A DNA stretch of 12,500 nt from Actinidia chinensis. Lineage: Eukaryota; Streptophyta; Magnoliopsida; Ericales; Actinidiaceae. Below the pieces are notes generated by a model that worked only from the letters and a program-made list of their open reading frames with translations, was not told the DNA's origin and searched no databases. A program made the translations under genes and the position numbers. Shown piece after piece: positions 1 to 8,357 of the stretch; the first letter of the stretch is position 1, and each line of letters opens with the position of its first letter. The stretch spans positions 7,869,602-7,882,101 of the forward strand of contig CM018892.1 of assembly GCA_009663005.1 (NCBI GenBank), written 5' to 3'.

Positions 1-402
1 AAAATCTTATTTTCTTTAATTTTTCAAGCCATCGTTCAAACTCCCAAAATCTTTTATTTTCAGCCATCTTCGACTTCTTTTCCTATTTATTCTCAGTCTA
101 TTGTGAAGTTTTTGGAGTCCATATCTCGCGACGCTCATTAGACATGAATTTGTATAACTTTGTGAGATCTTTCCAACGGCGCATCTTTTATTCCATTCCA
201 AGTTACGGGTGAACATTTTCACAATTCTTGAGACAAATCTCAACAACGACCTTTGATATATGCGCCCGCACTCTGAATTACTTTTATGGCTTTAAATTCT
301 CTTTTTTATCAATATTTATCTACAATAAATGCAAACATGACTTTCAGTACAAGATACAATATAAAGGGTAAATTAACCTAATCTAGTGCTAACTTAAGTT
401 GG
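1..402. other. AT-rich intergenic DNA, no gene recognised
   Basis: No supported gene. A 76-codon minus-strand open frame (246 to 16) has no recognisable domain. On the minus strand the stretch around 215-105 has the flavour of non-coding LTR or leader sequence common in plant retrotransposons, but I cannot assign it to a family. Confidence 0.5.
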
Positions 403-580
403 TTTGGTGGCGTTTAGACTACACTTATGCGGTCCAATCACTATGTTGCAAAGATAATTTGGAGATTCAATCATCGGCCATAAAAAAAATTTTGGTGGCA
501 TTTAGACTACACTTATGCGGTCCAACAGTCACTATGTTGCAAAGATAATTTGGAGATTCAATCATCGGCCATAAAAAAAT
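403..580. repeat. Two-copy tandem repeat, about 88-bp unit
   Basis: Copy 1 starts at 403 and copy 2 at 491, both with TTTGGTGGC/A followed by TTAGACTACACTTATGCGG, and both end in CATCGGCCATAAAAAAA. Copy 2 carries a 3-bp insertion (CCAACAGTCAC against CCAATCAC). The copies are otherwise nearly identical, so the duplication looks much younger than the surrounding decayed elements. No coding potential is visible. Confidence 0.9.
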
Positions 581-754
581 TGAACCCTTATATCCATCTT
601 CTCATTAAAATCTCAACCATTTTACCATTTTCTATTTTAAGCTTGACATTATTTATTGTAGCATTTTTGAAAGATGTTTAGAAGATGTCTCGTAGTGATT
701 GCAAAGAAGTAAGATTATAATTGTTTATGTACATGCAAGTACTAAAAGACCATA

Positions 755-762
755 TTAATTAC
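755..762. repeat. Left 8-bp target duplication of the hAT-like element
   Basis: TTAATTAC at 755-762 pairs with TCAAATAC at 9598-9605, with 6 of 8 positions identical. Eight-base duplications with T at position 2 and A at position 7 are typical of hAT insertions; this copy fits both positions, the right copy only the A. Confidence 0.55.
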
Positions 763-774
763 TAGGAGTGTAAT
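763..774 (+). repeat. hAT-like left terminal inverted repeat
   Basis: TAGGAGTGTAAT, followed by a less well matched subterminal stretch. It pairs with 9586-9597. Confidence 0.55.
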
Positions 775-1233
775 TTTAGCCAACCGACAGGAACCGATTG
801 AAAAAATTTGATCAAACCAATCGATTTTAGCCACTGTTAAAATTCGATTCCCTTTATTTAATATTTTCATTTTTTTGGTTTTTTTTTGGGTTAGATACAT
901 ACGTATCTTCATCGTAACCATCCGCGTGTATTTTATAAATGATCAGGATTAAAAGTCTAGAAGACCTATAAAGTACTGGGAGTCGCTGTGAGCTGTGACC
1001 TGCCCACATGCTCAAATGTCTCCTTTTCTCTGTCTCTTCTTTTCTTCGTTTCTCAGAGACTGAAGACCCACTATTTCTCTGAGACTAAAATTGGGTGTGA
1101 ACTATGAAACACTGGTAACCTGAGAACCTATAACTCATCAGCGACGGTTTGGATCTAAAGTTAAGCAGCCACGACTTCGTTTTGTACTATTTTTCACAAT
1201 ATTTTATTGTGGTCCTTGTTGGTGCGAGCTTTA

Positions 1234-1238
1234 CTACT
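1234..1238. repeat. 5-bp target site duplication, left copy (CTACT)
   Basis: CTACT directly precedes the 5' LTR and the same five bases directly follow the 3' LTR at 9213-9217. A 5-bp duplication is the standard size for Ty3/gypsy insertion. The perfect match shows that both LTRs belong to one insertion and that the element has not recombined with another copy. Confidence 0.9.
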
Positions 1239-1884
1239 TCATGGGGGATAAATTCCCCACATATGATCCCAAGTCGTTCACCTTGCCACTATGAAGTTCA
1301 TATCGCTGGTGCTCTCCAAGTCTCCACCCCACCATTCACCATAAAGATAAGATGACCACAAGATCTTACTTCCACCAGTGCTCATATTGCAGTCTTTGTG
1401 AGCTCACTATTTGTTTTCTAAATTTCCAATGGGCGAGGTTGACTACCTCGTCTACCTGAGGAATCTAGCTCTAGGGGACTTCTTCTCCACCATATCTCTT
1501 GCAATCACGGGGCACCCTCCATATGGCATTAGCCTATTTTTTCTTCGATATCGATGGGATCTCCTTCCATATTTAGCCATCCGAGAATCACGTTGTGATC
1601 TCCTCACATGGCTCTCCATTCTCCATCTATAAAAGGTTGCTCCCCCTCATTGAAAGTACATGCCAAAACCCTTACTTATACACTTTGAGAGCTCTGGTGC
1701 TGTGCTTTATCTAAATTATTTGCTTTGTTCTAATCTTTCAGCCAAAGGAGTTTTGACCAGTCTCGCCCTGGCTGGTAATATTTGTTCGCTTGCGCAGGTC
1801 ACCCAAATCATTGTTGAGGTCAAATGCTGAGGTCACAAGCAATTTTAACTGTTAGTTGGTCGCTCCCAAAATCCTACCACAATA
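1239..1884 (+). repeat. 5' LTR (646 bp)
   Basis: It aligns along its whole length with 8596-9212. Its terminal dinucleotides are eroded: TC instead of TG at the start and TA instead of CA at the end, whereas the 3' LTR keeps TG and CA. Compared with the 3' LTR it has about 20 extra bases near 1500-1522 and a 13-bp-spaced duplication of TGAGGTCA (1815-1822 and 1828-1835). The U3 promoter is at 1628-1634. The open frames at 1149-1355 and 1411-1632 lie on or across it and are not genes. Confidence 0.92.
1628..1634 (+). promoter_or_regulatory. LTR TATA box
   Basis: TATAAAA in the context CTATAAAAGG, about 390 bp into the 5' LTR. It is conserved at the matching place in the 3' LTR (8967-8974), as expected for the RNA polymerase II promoter that drives the element's genomic transcript. 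Confidence 0.75.
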
Positions 1885-1887
1885 GTG

Positions 1888-1905
1888 TGGTGCTATCTGT
1901 GGGAA
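1888..1905 (+). other. Primer-binding site of the Tat element
   Basis: TGGTGCTATCTGTGGGAA begins three bases after the LTR end. It is a decayed version of the TGGCGCCGTCTGTGGGAA type seen in Tat-lineage elements. A related site (TGGCACCGTCTGTG) lies at 10791 next to another LTR end. I do not assign the primer tRNA. Confidence 0.8.
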
Positions 1906-1993
1906 TGACAACTCTCAATTTTCTATAGACTTGTATAGCCGTTTGTTATCTAGACCAAGTATCAGTAGCCCTCTAGAGAATAAAGCACGTTCA

Positions 1994-2333
1994 ATGGGGA
2001 ACACCAGCCAAGCTCAAGATCTTGAGGGGCTCCACTGTGAAATGCATGGGATCGCCGAGCAGATCAGAATCATGAATGAGAATAATGCTCACCTGATACA
2101 GCACCTCACCACAAACAATCCTTTGCCTTTTACCATAGCACCTGTCCAAGAAGAACCTAATCGATCTAGATGTTCTCGCCAATTAGATGACCGCAATTCA
2201 CAAACTCACCAAAGCACTGGTCGAGCACATTCTATCAAGAGTAGGTGATGCCGATCATCGAGCTTGTGCTCCAAGAGAGATAAGAGTCTTACTTTGTTAA
2301 AATCTTGATCTTTGAGCGAGACTCGCAATTTGG
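1994..2333 (+). pseudogene. gag: gag N-terminal remnant
   Basis: The in-frame ATG at 1994 starts a frame that ends at TGA 2246-2248. Its first part contains the motif [11 protein letters not shown], followed by a polar Ser/Arg/Gln-rich stretch, which is typical of the N-terminus of Tat-lineage Gag (the virus-like-particle coat). A weaker continuation is seen to about 2325 in another frame, around the residues DL-stop-ARL. There the similarity stops: the capsid-like core and the CCHC nucleocapsid knuckle are absent, and the sequence runs almost directly into protease. The simplest reading is one large internal deletion with its junction near 2325-2370. A frame reading from TTG at 1931 has no support over the ATG. 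Confidence 0.75.
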
Positions 2334-2890
2334 ATGGCGAGGAAACTAGGAGATGCAGAAGGTTGCCTAGCCGAGATGATCAAGCTCCTAGATGATCTGA
2401 GAGGCTTGCACTTGCCCTATGACGATGCATTGGTCATCTCCGCTATGATCGCCAATTTCAATGTGCAGTGGATCTTGGTTGACAACGGGAGTTCCGCGAA
2501 CATCTTTTTCCTATCGGCGTTAGACAAGATAAAGATTGGGCGAGATAGGCTCCACTTGTTTCATACACCTCTGGTTAGATTTGGAGGAAATGTAACACAT
2601 CCTCTTGGGTGGATCAAGTTGCCTTTGACTTTAGGAGCGAAGCCTCACCAGACCACAGTAGGGCAAGATTTCAATGTTGTGGACTGACTGCCCATTACCC
2701 TACAATGCGATCTTAGGTTGCCCAACGCTTAGGAGGATTAAGGCAATCACTTCCACATGCCACCTGATGATAAAGTTTCCCACTTCAACAGGGGTAGGCG
2801 AGGTGAGAGGCAACCAAAAGATTGCCAGATAGTGCTTTATCACGGCCATAAAGGCTGAATCTCCTTCAAAACTAGGACGAGATGGATGAG
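2334..2890 (+). pseudogene. Retroviral-type aspartic protease remnant
   Basis: This is the pol protease that matures the polyprotein. In frame from 2334 it reads [15 protein letters not shown] and then the active-site region ILVDNGSS, where Tat-type proteases have the catalytic Asp within a D-x-GSS motif. A flap-like segment with [12 protein letters not shown] follows. The frame breaks at 2685-2688, where TGAC is a 4-bp tandem duplication inside GACTGACTGC. The homologous reading continues in the next frame with [17 protein letters not shown] (about 2700-2750) and on to about 2890, with an in-frame TAG near 2828. The protein is clearly inactive as it stands. The single catalytic Asp of the monomer is intact. 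Confidence 0.85.
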
Positions 2891-3133
2891 ATAACACTTG
2901 TTAATCCCAGAGAGATGGAGAATACAAAGCCCCTAGAGGATGTGACTTCAATTTCAATACAACACGATTATCCAAATTGCAATGTCATAATCGGAAGTTA
3001 GTTGACTAAAGAGCTATCGAATAGTCTGGTAGGGTTTTTAAAGAAGAATTACGATGTATTCGCATGGTCACAAGGTAACATTACAGGGATAGATCCCCAG
3101 ATCTCCATCCACAAGCTGTTCACCGACCCCTGA
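2891..3133 (+). pseudogene. Reverse transcriptase N-terminal leader, catalytic core missing
   Basis: One frame reads PREMENTKPLEDV and then LKKNYDVFAWSQG and GIDPQISIHKLFTDP, the conserved leader just before the RT fingers in Tat-lineage Pol. It has one internal TAG at 2999-3001 and ends at TGA 3131-3133. Only a few more homologous residues follow before the sequence jumps to RNase H at about 3163. The fingers, the palm with the expected YVDD-type catalytic motif and the first RNase H are all absent. This is a deletion and not divergence, because the flanking blocks on both sides are easily readable. Confidence 0.85.
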
Positions 3134-3162
3134 CCATTCTCAAGTTCGCGTCAAAGGAAGAT

Positions 3163-3670
3163 GATCTCGCCAGGTGGAAGTTCTTTGTAGATGGGTCATC
3201 CAACCAGCATGGCTGTGGTGCAGGACGTGTTCTCCAAACTCTTTTAGGTGAGAAAATGGAATATGCCATACGAATAGGATTCAAAGCCACCAATAACGAA
3301 ATTGAGTATGAAGCTCTCCTTATCGGACTAAGGTTTGCAACAGAATTGGGAGTAGAATATTTGGGCCTCTTCAGTGACTCTCAGCTCATAGTAAACCAAG
3401 TTCAAGGAGATTACCTCGCCAGTGATGCCAAAACGATGACCTATCTGGACAAAGTCAAGACCATGACTACAAAGATCTAGAATTTCAAGATTCACCAAAT
3501 TCCTAGAGAAGATAACAAGAAAGCTGACGCCATGGCTAACCTAGCCTCAGCCTTTGATTTTATCTCGGATAAAAGTATCCTATTGGAATTCTTGTAGAGC
3601 CCAAGTATTGATATCGCCAAAACCATATGTCAAGCTATGGCAGATCTAACATGGATGGGCGAGATCATTG
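3163..3670 (+). pseudogene. RNase H domain of the Tat (additional) type
   Basis: Ribonuclease H degrades the RNA strand of the RNA:DNA hybrid during reverse transcription. One frame carries three of the four acidic catalytic positions in good context: FFVDGSSNQ (Asp), NNEIEYEALL (Glu) and LFSDSQLIVNQV (Asp). The fourth Asp, in NKKADAMANLAS, lies in the same frame but beyond a TAG at 3478-3480. A second TAG is at 3595-3597. Its place directly before integrase, and the motif style of the reverse-transcriptase-like RVT_3 family, match the additional 'archaeal-type' RNase H of Tat elements and not the canonical RT-linked one, which is deleted here. The frame continues directly into integrase. Confidence 0.87.
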
Positions 3671-4879
3671 CATACCTTTGAAATGGAACACTACCATCAG
3701 ATAAGCTCCAAGCACACCAAATCCAATATCGTGCTGCCAAATTCTGCCTCATTCAAGGGACATTATACAAGAGATCCTTCTTGGGACCATTCCTCAGGTG
3801 CCTCCAATTTGAAGAAGCAGATTATGTTCTTAGAAAACTTCATGAAGGCATCTGTGAAAAACATTTAGGGGCGAGATCATTGGTCAGGAAGGCTATTCGT
3901 CAAGGGTATTTTTGGCCTCAGATGGAGCGGAATGCGACAACGTACACTAGGAAATGTTACAAGTAGGTTTGCTTTAATAAGTCATCTCCCTCATACCGAG
4001 ATGATACCAATGACTAGCCCATGGCCATTCGCTCAATGGGAAATTAACATACTCGGACCTCTACCACCAGCTCCATTATAGAGGAAGTTTTTGATCGTCG
4101 CCATGGACTACTTCACAAAGTGGATAAAAGCTGAGCCTCTCGCCAAAATCACTAAGAGAAATGCAAGAAATTTTGTATGGAAGAACATTGTCTATCGATT
4201 TGGAATTCCTAAGGTTATCATCTCGAACAATGCCAAGCAATTTGACACCGATGGATTCAAGCTTTTCTGTTCAGACCTTGCCATCTCCCATCATTTTTCC
4301 TCGCCAAGTCATCCTAAGGAAAATGGGCAAGTGGAAGTCACCAACAGAACAATCTTGAGGAATCTGAAAGCAAGTTAGAGAAATCCAAAGGAGAATGAGT
4401 AGAAGATCTACCGAGCACACTAGGGGCTTACCATACCATGAGTAGAATCCTATGGGCGAGATGTTGTTCTCTATGGTGTATGGAATAGAATCAGTCATAC
4501 TAGTGAAAATTGGATTGCCGAGCTTCAGGACTTTAAATTTCGATAAGGAAAACAATGAAACTGAGCTAAGGCTCAATCTTGATCTCCTTGATGAAAAGAG
4601 GGAGCGAGTTGAGGTACGCCAAGCAGCTTATAAACTCCAGGTTGCCAAGTACTATAACAAGAGAGTTAAACATAGATCTTTCCTACATGGTGACTTAGTC
4701 TTGAGGAAAGTCACTCTGTCTACAAAGGAGCCCAATGCTAGGAACCTCGGTCCTACATGGGAAGGCCTCTACAAGGTTATCAAAGTATCTAGACCAGGAC
4801 CTATTGGCTAGAAGATATGAGTAGGAAGGCACTAACTCATCCCTGGAATGCTGACCACTTAACGAAATATTTTCAGTAG
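3671..4879 (+). pseudogene. Integrase (zinc finger, DDE core, C-terminal domain), inactivated
   Basis: Integrase joins element cDNA to host DNA. The zinc-binding N-terminus is at about 3830-3966 (LHEGICEKH, then RKC). The second Cys is lost with a deletion of about 5 nt near 3964, which shifts the frame. The catalytic core follows from 3968 in the new frame. The first Asp is Asn (EINILGP, 4046-4048), the second Asp is Asn (VIISNNAKQF, 4226-4228), and the Glu is kept (GQVEV, 4334-4336). In-frame stops include TGA 3679-3681 and TAG 4079-4081. Further 1-nt losses occur near 4373, 4451 and 4800. The C-terminal domain (RVKHRSFLHGDLVLRKV, GPTWEGLYKVIKV) and the natural pol stop (TAG 4877-4879) are recognisable. 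It cannot be active. Confidence 0.9.
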
Positions 4880-5765
4880 TCTCCTTGATCGCCATGAAAC
4901 TAATTTCACCTAAACGGTATGTTGTCGCCAAAATCATATGTTTGCCAATCTCCATGTAATAGTGATTATTTTAATAAAATCACTTTTCTCCAAGTTCGAT
5001 CCTTATATATTGCCAGAATTTGCCAAAGTGGATAGTGTCGCCAATTTTGAAGATTTTATTCACCAAAAGCTCGTGATTGTGATCGCCATTTTTTGTGTGA
5101 TTAAAGTTATTTTAGTAAAATAAAAAATTCTCCAATTTGAGATCAATTATCTCGCCAAGAGGATTTAATTTTGCTTTATTAAATTATCTCGCCAATGTCA
5201 AAATTTCCCCATGACGTCGCCAGGTGCAACAAATTTTGTTATTGCCTTTGCCTAAATCGTTTATTCACTATATTATTATCGCCAATGTTGAGTCGCTTGA
5301 TTAATCACATTGCCATGGAAAGGTTTAATGTTTGTCAAAGTTAAAGCAACTTGAATCGACTTTGTTTGCCTATTAATCAAGCTTGCCAAAATGTGAAGAT
5401 CTAATCGCCAAAATCAAGTCTCCAAGGGATGCCAGTTTGTGAAGAGTTAAATATTTTACCAAAATTGAAGGCATTAAACTCGCCAAGCAAACTTTAATTG
5501 CCCAAAAGATCAAATGATGTTCGCCAATATCACATTGCTAGTTTGTTATGTTTTGGTCGCCATGGTTCAGTCTAATGTTCGTCTTATTATGATGAATAGC
5601 ATTTGTTATGATTGCCAGTAAGTTACATTCACCAAGTTAATCTTGCTTGAACAAAACTCTCCAAAGTTATCTCACCAGTTCATCAAGTGAAGTTCTCCTG
5701 AGTTTATCTCGCTAATTGCCATTTTGTTCGCTAAATTTATGATATGATATCGCCATACAAATAAA
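4880..5765 (+). repeat. 3' non-coding region with dispersed TCGCCA hexamers
   Basis: This AT-rich stretch lies between the convergent ends of pol and the antisense gene and has no credible ORF. I find TCGCCA at 4925, 5038, 5083, 5152, 5189, 5217, 5279, 5405, 5480, 5521, 5557 and 5750, eight of them extended to TCGCCAA. I also find TTGCCA at 4942, 5010, 5020, 5310, 5383, 5612 and 5716, and TCACCA at 5060, 5629 and 5672. The last two forms are what CpG deamination of TCGCCA would give on either strand. Spacing is irregular (often 35-45 or about 113 bases), so this is not a clean tandem array. Tat and Ogre relatives are known to carry variable repeat-rich 3' untranslated regions. Confidence 0.7.
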
Positions 5766-6334
5766 GAATACAAGCATAATGCAATATGGAAAAAAGTTAT
5801 CTTGGTCATCCTTCTTCTCCCTCTCCTCCTTATTTTTCTCCTCATCATCCCTCTTCTCTTTCTCCTCCTGCTCGTCCTCCTCCTCCTCTTCAAGTAAGTC
5901 GTGATCAATCCCTATCTCCAGGATGTCAAGCTAGGGATGCGGCGACTAATTTGCCGCTTACAAAAGTCAAATCCTTTGCCAAAATATTTGGAGACTGTCA
6001 TTTCAATAGCTTCATGGAAATCATCAAAAGATTTGAATTCCTCCATAACCAGCTTTTTGGAACGAGCCTCATTTTTGCCTTACCTCAGCCACCAACACTT
6101 CCAACTTTACCAATTTGTCCACGGTGGCATTCTGCTCGTCCTTCACCTTGGATAGCTTTTCGGCGGCTTATTGTTCCCGAAATTTGAGCTCAGTCATCTA
6201 TCCTTGCAGGTCGCCAGCAAACTTCTAAGCTCAGGTCATCTCGCCCTCAAGCGATGCGGCCCGACCTTGTTGCAGGATCACCTTATCCCTCATTTTTCGA
6301 CCACGACTGGCGAGGAAGATCTGACCATGACCGC
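5712..6334 (-). pseudogene. Antisense gene, last exon: coiled-coil part and acidic tail
   Basis: The expected acceptor reads TTTCAAG at about 6334, as though the AG had become AA. Readable islands are KMRDKVILQQGRAASLEGEM, AAEKLSKVKDEQNATVDKLV and KLEVLVAEVRQK, which are rich in charged and Leu/Val heptad-like positions and fit a coiled coil. Then comes VSKYFGKGFDFCKRQI, and an acidic tail LLEEEEEDEQEEKEKRDDEE. The frame is broken at least three times and has several stops. The CT-rich plus strand at 5810-5895 is simply this acidic tail read from the other side. The frame runs to a TAG near 5712, but the original stop may have been earlier. Confidence 0.68.
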
Positions 6335-6425
6335 TTGAAAGAGACAGATTTACCAAGTTTTTAAGATCGCCTTAAAGACAATAAGGATACAAAAGTATGA
6401 GCTAAGTATAAATTTAAATAGTTAC

Positions 6426-6888
6426 CTAACCGATGATATGGAAGAACTTGAAGACCACCCGGTCAAGATCCAGTTTTTCCACCTCTTCCTTGTCAAAAAG
6501 GGTGGGATCACGCTCTCGAGGTTTTTTGTCGTGATAGAGCTCCTCAGTATGGTGTCTTGGGGGCCTAGGGAAGCAACAGGATTAGCCGAGGTGCCCTCTC
6601 CTACAGCCACAACATTCGCCGCTTTATTGTCCTCCTTGCTCGGTGGTGTGGTGAATTTCCATGTCGCCTTCTTTATGGTCTCTGGTAGCGATGTCATTCC
6701 CTTGCCCTTGGTGCCTGAAGTAGATTTACCCTTATTGTTGGGCAAGATGTCATGGACCTCATCCCTTGGGCGCTTCTCGCCAATGCTTATCCCATTTGAC
6801 GTCAGGGTAGACTTTGCCACCGAGCTCTCCCCCTTGGATCCTTCCACCCTTTGGGCAAGCTTTTTTAAGCTAATTCTCTTCGAAATCC
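6426..6888 (-). pseudogene. Antisense gene, third coding exon
   Basis: The acceptor TTTCTTTGCAG ends at 6889. The exon reads ISKRISLKKLAQRVEGSKGE, then a low-complexity Lys/Ser/Gly/Thr-rich linker with EKRPRDEV and GEGTSANPVASLGPQ, and finally a shifted frame FDKEEVEKLDLDRVVFKFF HIIG. A TAG falls just before the donor GTAACT at 6425. The block is open over about 140 codons apart from the shift near 6490, and is the best preserved part of the gene. The plus-strand open frame of 184 codons at 6438-6992 is its shadow. Confidence 0.75.
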
Positions 6889-7028
6889 CTGCAAAGAAAA
6901 TATTGACATCAATACAAGAAAGATGTAAAATATTTGGAAAAGAATGGAGGCAATACCATCCAATTAAGCTCGAAGGGGAGTCATGGTTTTGACATAGCTC
7001 CCGAGCTTAAGCTCAAACTTGAACTTAG

Positions 7029-7411
7029 CTGCCTGACTCCTAATAAAGGAAAGAAGGTTGGATTTTTGCCACTAAGATTGATAGTAAAACTTGATTGTAG
7101 GGTCAAGGTAGAATTCTCTTCTCCCTCCTCCTAATGGTTCCTATGTACTCTACCGAGCCACCTTGAGAGTGTTCATCTCGGGAGTGGTGAGACTCACCCT
7201 CATCACTCGCAACAATAGTTGTGCCCTTTGAAAGCTCGTCCTCGAAGTTGTCTCCACCGCTGGACGCCATCCTTTCTCTATCAAGGGCGAAGCACTTTTG
7301 GAATGTCTTGGAGTCAAGGACTGTTGAGACTTGAAAAAATCCTCTTGGCCCTAATTTCTTGAAGACCTTTCTGAGTCTTCGATCTTCAAGGTCGGTCAAA
7401 ATGGGTAGCTC
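7029..7411 (-). pseudogene. Antisense gene, second coding exon
   Basis: It begins after the acceptor TTTATCTTTCAG (ending at 7412) and reads ELPILTDLEDRRLRKVFKKL, then GFFQVSTVLDSKTFQKCFA, and an acidic Ser-rich part ending SVEYIGTIRR. A TGA stops this frame near 7101, but a frame-shifted continuation (NPTFFPLLGVRQ) reaches about 7029. The expected 5' splice site there reads CTAAGT (rc of 7023-7028), apparently a damaged GTAAGT. The 3' end of this exon is therefore less certain than its start. Confidence 0.65.
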
Positions 7412-7492
7412 CTGAAAGATAAAGGACTTTTGTTAGTCATGGGTGAGATGATATACTCAGGCAAACTGATGTTTTAAAGGAATAAGACTGAC

Positions 7493-8120
7493 CTTGGTGC
7501 CCCATGATTTAGGGGCCTACAAAACTCCGTCTTCTAGAGTTATGCCTGGGAAAAACTCTCAGTCATCCCTTGAGATGAAGAAGAATATCCTCTTCCACCC
7601 CTTGAAATTGCTGGGATACCCCTTGGTCACGGTTCTTCCCGGCCTCACCTTGAAATATAACCACCCCGAATTTGGCTTTGGGTTTTTGAATAAGCTATAT
7701 AGGCATCTAAACTTGTTGAGAGACAAGATGCGTTTGTAATATCGCCACACCACCACTGCACAAATGACACTTGTTGGGGACAAACTGGGCTAGGCAGATT
7801 TTATAAAAATGCAAGATTCTCCTAATGGTGGGATGGATTGGGAGTCGTAGGACGGCATGGAAGGCGGCCTCCTAAAAGGCCACCTCGCCGGGTGAGAAGA
7901 CAATATAGTCTTGCCATCCTCGGGAATCTTGGCATGTACCCCAGGGGAAATGAGCACGATTCTCTCAAAAAATCCAGGTTGCCCAGAATCATGATGTTAA
8001 ATTCATTTTTAAGGGGAGACCGAGTATCTATCTTAGGGCTTTCCCTTTGGGCAAAAGATTCATCCCGAGGGGGGATTCCTCTAGAGGAGAAGAAGGGAGT
8101 TGGTTAACCTCATCTACCAT
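7493..8120 (-). pseudogene. Antisense gene, first coding exon
   Basis: It starts with MVDEVNQLPSSPLEESP and continues through a part that switches frame several times. Readable islands are NEFNIMILGNLDFLRESCSFP, SPGEVAF-stop-EAAFHAV, IHPTIRRILHFYKICLAQFVPN and then VVVWRYYKRILSLNKFRC. The most conserved part is FKNPKPNSGWLYF to GWKRIFFFISRDD. Two stops follow in frame (TGA and TAG) before KSWGTK. The exon ends at 7493, where CCAAG is followed by GTCAGT, a good plant 5' splice site. Downstream coding resumes in phase 0 after the 81-nt intron 7492-7412. Confidence 0.72.
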
Positions 8121-8190
8121 ATATGATTTCTCTCCTAAGTGGTTGGATATCTAGGAGGGCAGCGAATTATCTAAGTCTCTTACATCGACT

Positions 8191-8250
8191 CTATTGGACA
8201 TACACTAAAGAATTAGAAAATTGAAAAAAAGTCAAGCTATTGGTACTTAC
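8191..8250 (-). other. Possible 5'-UTR intron of the antisense gene
   Basis: On the minus strand GTAAGTACCA (8250-8241) is a strong 5' splice site between the TATA box and the first ATG. Possible acceptors are CTTTAG at about 8205 and CCAATAG at about 8191; which one was used cannot be decided. The 60-nt span given uses the farther one and would be short for a plant intron. Confidence 0.35.
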
Positions 8251-8350
8251 TAAGCTTAGGACGAGGTGACAAGGGCGAGGTGAACGTCGGAGCAGGTGTA
8301 GCAATTCGACAGCGAAGGCGAGAAAAGTAAAAATGAGTGGGGGGCTCCCT

Positions 8351-8357
8351 ATTTATA
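8351..8357 (-). promoter_or_regulatory. TATA box for the antisense gene
   Basis: The minus strand reads CTTCCTATAAATAGGGAG across 8345-8362, a textbook plant TATA box (TATAAAT, rc of 8351-8357). It lies about 230 bp upstream of the first ATG of the antisense gene at 8120, inside the element and outside the LTR. It suggests that the antisense gene had its own RNA polymerase II promoter and did not depend on LTR transcription. Confidence 0.65.

Larger units (their letters stand above)
5712..8120 (-). pseudogene. Antisense extra gene of the Tat element (multi-exon, decayed)
   Basis: This gene is encoded opposite to pol, reading from ATG at 8120-8118 (minus) to a stop near 5712. Segments in order: an N-terminal part; a conserved block with FRCLYSLFKNPKPNSGWLYF and KGYPSNFKGWKR (about 7710-7575), which resembles the 'putative gypsy-type transposon' family; a Lys/Ser-rich linker; a probable coiled coil; and an acidic Glu/Asp tail. 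Canonical or near-canonical splice sites separate the blocks and a TATA box lies upstream at 8351-8357. Extra antisense ORFs are known in Tat-lineage elements, but their function is not established. Here there are many frame breaks and stops (for example Trp to TGA after FFFISRDD, near 7577). Exon details are in separate entries. Family recognition is from memory of such proteins, not from a search. Confidence 0.8.

Noticed and set aside
16..246. 76-codon minus-strand open frame rich in basic residues
   Set aside because: No known domain and no start or promoter context; it is more like non-coding retroelement sequence.
1149..1632. Two plus-strand open frames (68 and 73 codons)
   Set aside because: They lie across the hAT/LTR junction and inside the 5' LTR, have no domain, and are not kept open in the 3' LTR.
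4271..4955. Minus-strand frames opposite integrase (101 and 86 codons)
   Set aside because: They are shadows of the well supported plus-strand integrase.
4925..5756. CRISPR-like or regular tandem array reading of the TCGCCA sites
   Set aside because: The repeat is only six or seven bases, spacing is irregular, and the context is a plant retrotransposon.
5810..5895. CT-rich microsatellite-like tract
   Set aside because: It is explained as GAG/GAA/GAC codons for the acidic C-terminus on the minus strand.
5786..6187. 133-codon plus-strand Pro/Ser-rich frame, and an Arg-rich minus frame at 5672-5908
   Set aside because: Both are other-frame shadows of the acidic tail and coiled-coil part of the antisense gene.
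6438..6992. 184-codon plus-strand frame, the longest in the window
   Set aside because: It is the complement of the third exon of the antisense gene. That exon's minus-strand frame has recognisable composition and splice sites; the plus frame has none.
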